Shown here piece after piece: positions 56,501-64,000 of a stretch of DNA of 64,000 nt. A model generated the notes under the pieces. It was not told where the DNA came from, made no database searches, and saw nothing but the letters and a program-made list of their open reading frames with translations. Positions within the stretch are counted from its first letter, which is position 1; every line of letters begins with the position of its first letter. This DNA is from Saccharum officinarum (Eukaryota > Streptophyta > Magnoliopsida > Poales > Poaceae): contig CM036221.1 in the NCBI GenBank assembly GCA_020631735.1, positions 13,683,381 to 13,747,380 on the forward strand, given 5' to 3'. The translations under genes and the position numbers were made by a program.

Positions 56501-58303
56501 TTAAGTAGATTAGGTGAGTACTTCTCTACTAGAGAAGAGATTTGCACGTACTAATAAAATAACTTGAATAGAGTATTTTATTCTGAAATGCATTTCATTC
56601 CGAGCATGTTGCACCCATTTATGCATCCATTATATTTATTGTGCATTCATGCAATAGGTGCACCGGAGGGGGTGACACTCCTCGAATTCGAGCCTGTGAT
56701 TCCGGAGGAGACCAGGAGCAGCAGGAGCCCGAGGATCCAGCAGGCGAAGGAGTGCCCGCAGACGACCTTCCTGAGTGTCCTGACCACCGGCCTTCAACTT
56801 TTCTGAAAGGCAAGCCCCGGTGCATGCTGAACCTACGTTTTATAAATAATCTTGAGTACTTTTAATTGTTTAATGCATTAAGTTGTAGGAGTTATATGAA
56901 AACACTTGTTGCATTATACCTGTCCTTGTCCAGATATCGTACTTAATCCTATATTAGTTTAGGCACGTGTCAATGCTTAGCCCTGCTTAGTACGGTAGAA
57001 GTCGGTGATTTCCGGTCATCCGCGAGATGTAGGAAGGAGTCACGAGTGGCTGTATGGCTATCGTGGATGGAACCATGCTTAAAATGAAATTGAGACCGGG
57101 CGGGAGTTCGATAGTACAGCCGCAAGACACTTCACGTCTTGGGTGTGGAGCTATGCCCGTCTGAGTCGTTTAAGGACCGATTCGCTGTACGTCCTTGAGT
57201 CATGTTGAACGCAGTCTAACACTTAGTTGGCCGGATAAGTCGTTCCGACCGCGAAGCCGAGTAATGTGGTTCAGGCCGGGAATCGAATGGTAGGTTGCTT
57301 CTTGGAGGAGAGAAAGGATGTGCTTGGGGACATTGGCGTGAGACCAAGGGGGGTTAGAGTCCCTATCACCTGGCAGAGTGTCGCCCTTGGTCGCGACATT
57401 ATTCGGACCCGCGATTCCTGAATCATATGAAACGGTGGCTTGTGCGACCCTGGCAGGGGTCTACGCGGTGAGTGTTAGAAATACCCCTCCAGCTGGATAG
57501 GAATTCGATTCGAATCCCGTCGCTCCGGTTAGTGAGCACTTGACTTGAGCAGCGCAACGTAGAATTCATTAAATGAACTGGTGGTTAAGGGAATGATACA
57601 ATGTTGCCATAATGATATACCTGCTATGGATATAATAATAATGTTGTTTGATTATAATCAAGTGTATGTTTAGTACAGGTGCTAAGATAGATGACAGGTA
57701 ATGCTTAAATAACTGCTAGTACAGTTATAAGAGTTTCAATTACTTATGCCTTTTATGCAAATGTTATGTCAGCTAGCCTCTTGTGTAAGCCTTGCATAAT
57801 CCTTGGTGTCATCTTATTTCTGGTTTTCGACGGGTAAGTCTAGCTGAGTACATTCCAGTACTCAGGGTTTATTCCCTCCTGTTGCAGATGACATGCTTTA
57901 TCAGGGGATTCTGCAAGACGTGTCTCCACCCTGCGGGTGATGATGACTAGATCACTTGGCGTGATCGTCTTTTATGTACTTTCCTCATGCTTTTGCGGGT
58001 TGTCGATCATCCAGACTGGCAGTATTTAATTAACTAGTGTGTGTGTTATGCTTCCGCTACTTTCAAACTTGGTTTGTAATATTTGCTACTCCGTGGTGTA
58101 AACTTATTTCAGAACTACTTGTGAAATGTGTACGTATGATGTTGTATGTTGAATGATGCGATCCTGGTTGTAAGCAGTTTGGTTTGAAATCCTTCGTGAT
58201 TTCGATTGACTACGGGATTATATGGGCTTCAAGTTTGAAATTTTGAGCGCTTCGGTGCTTGTTTTTGTACTTGTGCTCTTATAATTTGGTCGGTTCTGTT
58301 ACA
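53501..58303 (+). repeat. Right LTR of element B
   Basis: 4,803 bp, TGTAACACCTCAAGTG ... GGTCGGTTCTGTTACA, followed by target duplication ATTAT (58304-58308). Same internal modules as the left LTR. Differences from the left copy include many single-base indels in homopolymers and about 1% substitutions. Confidence 0.95.
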
Positions 58304-58369
58304 ATTATCATCAACTCATGTTTCGAAACACGGTGCGACCCAGACATCTTCGATGAAATTGCAAGATTT

Positions 58370-58469
58370 NNNNNNNNNNNNNNNNNNNNNNNNNNNNNNN
58401 NNNNNNNNNNNNNNNNNNNNNNNNNNNNNNNNNNNNNNNNNNNNNNNNNNNNNNNNNNNNNNNNNNNNN
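58370..58469. other. Assembly gap, exactly 100 N
   Basis: A run of 100 N, the usual placeholder for a scaffold join of unknown length. The 48 bp before it (58322-58369) follow the inverted repeat arm and match nothing else seen in the window. The sequence after it restarts as a copy of 16358 onward. Confidence 0.98.
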
Positions 58470-60115
58470 ACTCATCTCTATACCTATGGAACACCGCAGT
58501 TACTAAATGAAAACGGAAAGAAATCCATTTTCTCGCTCAATTCTCATTCCCCTTCTCGAAAACTCTAAAATTGAATATTTTACCCCCATCAACTTTGGAT
58601 AACCATTTAAATTACCCCTTAAAACTCTGGTTTTCAAGCGGTTTATCTGTTGTTAGTTTTAAAAATTCTAGCAAATTCTTGATAAAGTTTTTAAACTATT
58701 AAAATAACTTTAAGATTATAAAAATGTTGGTAAAAGATCCCAGACGTAGATTGAGATATTGCAAACCCAAATAAAATATTTAGAGCTCCTGAAGATAAGT
58801 TTAGACACTTCTAAAAAGAAGAGTTAGCTCTTGGAATGTGAGTAAAATATATCCAGAAAAATCTATAAATTTTTGAAACATTCTAATCAATATCTAAATT
58901 TATGTTTTAAAAATTATTACAACAAAAACATGAGATACAACTAGCATGCATGCATTCAAAATTAGTGTAATTATAATTAATGCTAGTCTCGAATCATGTT
59001 TTTTGTTGTTGTAGAAGTTTTAAAATGCCTTTAGACATCAATTATAATGATTTGTTTTTCCTTTTTCTATATTTTAATTGTTTTTATAGAGCTAAGTCCA
59101 ATTTTTGGAAGCTCATATATATATTTTCATGAGCTCTAAGATTTCTTGTGACATTTTTATAGCCTAGAGATATTTTTCAGGGTTTAAAAACCTATCAAAT
59201 ATGTGACAGATAATGTTAAAATAAAAAAGATATAAATTATCCTGATAACCACTTCTAACAAATTATGGAGGCAATTTAAAGGTTTTAAGAGTTCAGAGGG
59301 GTAAGGTATTCGGAATTTAAATGGTTTTAAGAGTTAAGAAGATATCTGGTTCGAGAAAAGAAAAATGCGATCATGATGACAATCCATAAAGATAGAAGTG
59401 ATTTTTTTCTGAAAGGAAAAGATAACCTAGGCTGTAAAGATATAGGGAGCCCACAAAAAGCCAGTCGGAATAAAAGCCTGTTTAGATCGCATGAATTGAA
59501 TAACATCTAGAATGTATTTCAAATTACTTTCTAATTCCACTCAATTCTTGGGAACTAAACAGGGCCACGGATAATCGAGCCAGAAAAGTAGCCCATGAGC
59601 CATGACAGCGGGATATCTCAAAGCTAAATCGGACTCAACAGGCCCGACACCAAAATGAGGCGAGTATCGTCTTGGAATTCCGCTGCTTTTAAAGGCACAC
59701 GTGTCACTTTTGAAATCAGTCTGAATATAAAATCCTTTGCCTATTTTAACTACGCCGTTTCAGTTCATCCATCGAGTAATGCAGGTACCGTGACCAAGTC
59801 CCTGGTCAACTATTGTATGCAGCCTCAAAAAAAAATATTCTGTAGATTCAAGTCACAGTATCTTTGTGCCCTGTCCTTCGTATGCAAAAGAGCTGCTACT
59901 ATTTAGCAAGTTAAAGCTTATTAAAAGCTACCTACACCATAACATGCTAACACTCCATCTGGAAAAGAATACAAATCTAAATTCTCATCAAGAACAAGTT
60001 GGAGGAGATAAAAAAAAAATAACACATGTGCCTTTAGATTTATATCAACTAGAACAAGTCTGCAATTACAATTTTTATAGCTTTTTTTTACACACACGCA
60101 AAGAGTCTCTAAAGA

Positions 60116-60390
60116 TAGGGATGAAAACGGATCGGATACGGACGGATATCACTAATATCTTATTTGTTTTCATATTCATGTCCGGATTCGGATTCGAATA
60201 TGGATAGTATAAAAAATGCCGGATAGGATACGATTGGATATCGACATCATAAATACGTGATTTAAATATTCGGATACGGATACGGTATCGGATGTTAAAT
60301 ATCCGGACTCGGATACGGACGGATTAAAACCCCTCTAAACGGATTCGGTCTCGAATACGGTCGGAAAATATCCGTACCGTTTTCATCCTG
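60116..60390. mobile_element. hAT-like MITE (copy of 18005-18279)
   Basis: Same element with identical flanking duplications, carried within the post-gap copy. Confidence 0.8.
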
Positions 60391-60668
60391 GCTAAAGAAG
60401 ATGAATGGGGAGGAGCGAGAATGGACGGAGTTGATTTTTTTGTCAGTGGTTACGTCCCTAGCTACCTTATTTATCCAACGTCATCCCTAACGCCAGGACA
60501 TTCGGACGACCCCTCCCCCTCCCCCACGTTTGGACGCCAGCGCCAGCGCCTGCTGCGCACACAGGCGGGGCTCGCCGCACCACTCCCCCACGTTTCCCTA
60601 TTTCCTGCGCCCCTCCGCGCCTGCTACACCGCTCCCCTCCATGCACGGCGCCCCATTAGCTGCAGTAG

Positions 60669-63600
60669 TGTAACACCCGAGGTGTTTGCCATCAGTTAAG
60701 CAGTGGGATTGAGCTCAAATATGGTAGATTAAGTGGTAATGAAGATGTCAAGGTCAAACCTATGGAAGCGAGCCCCAACCTAAACTTGGATGTTGCACCC
60801 TTGCTTTATATATAGGCCATTTTCAAGATATATGCTTGGGTGGAGTTATTGCAATATCTTCATGTGTCTCATCTTAGTACCTATCTATATTGATCCCTGG
60901 AAAAGTTTCATGACGTTTGGAATAAAAAAGTCACATGAAATGATAAGTTATATGCTTGTTAGAATGACTTTACTAAGTGCTGGAATTGCATTATTAAGTG
61001 GATGGAAATATAGGTCATCAACCAAACCTTGCCACCTTGCTCCAACAACTCTAATTGAACTCTACAACAAAAGTTATGAAGGGTTCGTGTTGAGCAAAGA
61101 TGGAGAAAATATCCGAAAACCATGGAAACCCAAGATTCTATAGCAAAAAGGGCTTTGCGTTGACCGAGAAATAAAGTTGACTTCTGAACCAGATATGAGG
61201 GTTGACCAAAAATGAAAGTTGAATAAAAGTTTGATTATAACAAACTTTGTTTTTGGACCAAGAGCTAGATCAACTTGAAAATAAGTCAAACAGAGGCTCG
61301 AAGATTGAATCAGCGGCTGTTTTCAGACTTAGAATTTTTCTAAGTCTGGAATTCATCGTCGTCGACGTTGGCATGTCGCGTTCTCATATTTTTGTTAAGC
61401 AACTCCAGTTGAGCCAAATATAAAAGTTGGAGAATACATGATGATGAAGAGCATACAAAAAGTTGAGTTCATTTTGACGAAGTTTTGACCATCGAAAGTG
61501 AGTTTCCGTGACTGTCAGTAAGGTGTTGACACTGCAGTTTTGGCAACCAATTAACTGCTAATCGGTTGCTCTAATGACCTTGACTCCTTAATGAAAAACG
61601 TAAAGCTTCATGTGGGCTTCAAACTTCGTTTTTGGTCCGAGTTCTAATTCGGCCCAGAGCAAGCCCGAATCGGCGCCCCACCTTGCTCTCCTCAGCGCCC
61701 ACCACGTGTTCGATCAAATGCCGCCGTGGCGCCCATGCACAGAGCATGACTCGCCATTGCTGCCGCGCATCGTCCTCCTCGCCACGCGTCCTGCCCGCGC
61801 CTCGCATCGATTTGGAGCGCCTGAGCCGCTCCCGGTCTCCCCACTCATTCCCTACTCTCTCCCTCGCTCTCAGCTCCCTCCCTTGCGCTGCTGCTTGTGT
61901 CCGCCACCATGGCCGCGAGCTGAGCTTCATGGCCATCTCGTTCCCGCCTCTCCTCTCCACCGCAGTCGCGGCCGCGTGCTCAACAGCCCTCGCTGCTTCC
62001 TCCTCTCCGACCGGCGCCCCTTGGTCAAGCAAGACGACCGCCGGAGTAGCCGGCCATGGGAGCGTTCCCGTCGCCGCCGCCGATGTCCGTGGCCAGACCT
62101 CGTCGGCCCACCTCGGGGTGAGCCGCGGCCACCAACGAGTTCGCGCAGGCCTCCCGGTGCTTCCCCGCCACTCCCCGGCCGCCGGCGTGGCCTCCTTCGC
62201 CGGAACAGTGAGCTCCCGACGACCCCCCTGCTGAAATCGCGACCAGGGGCTTCGCGCGGGAATTTGAAGAAAGGAAGTGGCCTTTTTGCGAAGTCAGTGA
62301 CTCATGTGAATAGTGCCGCGAGGACTGATTCGTAATTATTTTGCAGGAACTTTGAAAATACATAGTAAATCATAGAAAATTCGTAAAATAACAAATGAGT
62401 ACTTTTTGGAATCCTTGTGAAATTCTCTATGCATTAGATCTATAATATAGCATGTTTTAGTTTAAAGTTTTCTCTGTAAAAATGGTTTTGTGCAGCTAGG
62501 TTTTTAATGCTAGTTGTATTTGTCATTTTCATAACTGTAGATCTAGGGCTCCAAATGAAGTGAAATTTTTGTGGCATGCTACTCATATGATGTTTAATGT
62601 GTGGTAATTATTTCATGAATTTTGGTTGCCATTTGAGTGATTTATTAGTGCATCTTGCCCTCACATGAATTCTTGCAATAGCAATTTGTCTTTTTCATAG
62701 AGGTTGATATACATGTCCAAATAACTTGAAATTTGTACAGTAGACTATTGGGTGTATGTAAGAGCTACTGTAATTTTTGTAGATTTTATTATGGACTTTT
62801 GGTATATGTTTATTATTTCACCTTGCTATCTAAATAAATTAAGAAATGCATTAAAAGAATTTATTTAGTGATGAGCACTATGCTTTTTGGTGATCATTTA
62901 ATATGCACTTTATGATGGTTACATTGGTTGTGGCCAAATATATGTTTGGATTATAAGTTAATATTTATTCTTGCAATTGATGCTTTCCTGGACAGTTTCT
63001 GGGACTTTGATAATTGCACCATGAAAATAAGTTTGATGAGAAACATGCTTATAACAAAGTTGTAAATAACTCATTAATCTAGCTTGTGTTAAATTTTGGT
63101 GGCATTTGGCCTTATAGTTTGTGAGTAATGACTGTTTCAAGTTGGGTTCCAGAAATAGTTATTCTCTGGAATCTCTGGACCAGATTCTGTAATTATGCAT
63201 GTTTGACTTGGTTAACTTGAGAATCATGCTAAGATGATTAAAGATGAATTATAGACAATTTCATAAGCTTTCCAGAATGTCTTGTTGCCTGGCTATTGGA
63301 TTTGTATAACTCCAGTTATGATCCAAACATGTAGATGTTGTTTGCAGTCCAGAAATTATCAGATGCTAGTCATGGTTGTTTACTCCATGTGTTGCTAAGT
63401 GTGGCTTATACCCTTGATGACGGTCAAGTTAAGATACTTGTGATCTTGTTAAACTTGTGTTATGCTTAATGTGCTTGCCCTCTTTAATTGATTATGTGAT
63501 GCATCTTGTGTTACCATTCATCATATTCATACGCATGCATCTTGCATCTCATTTAGGTTCGCTAGATGCACCACGTGAAGGATGAGTTGTGGAAACCAAA

Positions 63601-64000
63601 CCCGGAGACGGTGTTTGGTGGAACTATCCCGAAGATGGAAGTACTCAGCGAGTGTCATCTGACAACTACTGACTTGTGTTGGATCCCAGGCAAGCCCCGG
63701 AGCATTCTAAGCCTCCTACTTTACAAAAGCAATTGAGTATATATATATATGTTATATATGTATTGTTGCATTAAGTTATAGGAGTTGATTGAAAACACTT
63801 GCTGCATATATATCCTTTCCTTGTCCCGTAGATATGCCTGAAATCCTATTTTAGTTCAGGATCGAAAATATTGCTTAGCCCTGCTTAGACCGGTAGAGAT
63901 CGGTGATTTCCTGTCACCTGAAATTATAGGTGGTTACGGGAATACTTTAGCTATGGAATGGATGTTATCCTGGAAATAACCAAGCGTTGATGAATAATTG
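60669..64000 (+). repeat. LTR copy (first 3.3 kb of the solo LTR), cut by window end
   Basis: TGTAACACCCGAGGTG start preceded by AGTAG, identical context to 18558. Includes the promoter module at 63689-63705. The right end is outside the window. Confidence 0.9.

Larger units (their letters stand above)
30249..58303 (+). mobile_element. Chromovirus B: Ty3/gypsy retrotransposon with an extra H3-tail-like ORF
   Basis: Bounded by the target duplication ATTAT at 30244-30248 and 58304-58308. Order: left LTR (30249-33480 plus 45454-47052, split by element A), primer-binding site, leader, H3-tail-like ORF, gag-protease, RT-RNase H-integrase-chromodomain, polypurine tract, right LTR (53501-58303). 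It is about 16 kb once element A is removed. Integrase follows RNase H (gypsy order) and a chromodomain ends the polyprotein, as in Tekay/Del-type chromoviruses. LTR copies differ by scattered substitutions and indels (roughly 1% by eye), so it is older than A. gag and pol frames carry two single-base breaks. Confidence 0.93.
58470..64000 (+). repeat. Near-perfect copy of 16358-21890
   Basis: 5,531 bp in the same orientation at an offset of 42,110-42,112. By eye only two differences, both one base shorter in homopolymers (T-run near 16888/58999, C-run near 19730/61840). Contains copies of the TIR-like element (58562-59316), the short MITE (59476-59566), the hAT-like MITE (60116-60390) and the first part of the solo LTR. 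It runs off the window edge. Confidence 0.95.

Noticed and set aside
58470..64000. Independent second solo LTR insertion
   Set aside because: The flanks, MITEs and TSD are the same as at 16358-21890, so it is a copy of the whole segment, not a separate insertion.

Overview
The window is plant nuclear DNA from a grass, probably an Andropogoneae species of the sorghum/sugarcane/Miscanthus type. That call rests on GC-rich grass-style exons, many PIF/Harbinger-like MITEs with GGCC-type ends, and nested Ty3/gypsy LTR retrotransposons; the exact species cannot be fixed from the sequence. Only two ordinary genes are well supported: an intronless CRINKLY4-related (CCR-type) receptor-like kinase at 9775-12399 (+), and a three-exon class B DnaJ/HSP40 co-chaperone gene at 24831-28384 (+). 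Almost everything else is transposable elements or their remains.

Layout. 1-4517: 5' half of a minus-strand Tat-like Ty3/gypsy element, with a 1.15 kb LTR carrying a 50-bp tandem repeat and three in-frame stops in gag-pro/RT. It is inserted in a LINE whose 3' end (4518-5366) follows. 5367-9774: MITE-rich intergenic DNA and the kinase upstream region. 9775-12399: kinase. 12400-18557: MITEs, including one nested in another, a hAT-like MITE and AT-rich DNA. 18558-23087: a 4.53 kb solo LTR with intact AGTAG target duplication. 23093-24830: repeat array and DnaJ upstream region. 24831-28384: DnaJ gene. 29760-30248: a perfect inverted repeat whose right arm was split by element B. 30249-58303: chromovirus B (+), TSD ATTAT, whose left LTR was itself hit by chromovirus A (33481-45448, minus strand, TSD CAGGA). 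58370-58469: exactly 100 N. 58470-64000: a near-perfect copy of 16358-21890.

Most striking content. Element B has an extra 204-codon ORF (47829-48443) between its left LTR and gag. Its first 21 residues after Met match the histone H3 tail at 18 positions, keeping the K4 and K9 contexts while K14 and K18 are replaced. It continues as a long heptad-like charged region and a very acidic C-terminus. The same element's integrase ends in a chromodomain, the module class that reads the H3 tail. The LTRs of A, B and the solo LTR, although diverged, share an ordered set of short conserved blocks: a CAAGCCCCGG promoter module before a TATA-like sequence, a GAATCGCC block, and a GTAAGT-hairpin-TTGCAG module.

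Caution. The duplication after the N gap and the single-base homopolymer differences between copies suggest assembly effects (haplotig joining, homopolymer indels). These may explain some of the frame breaks in element B.
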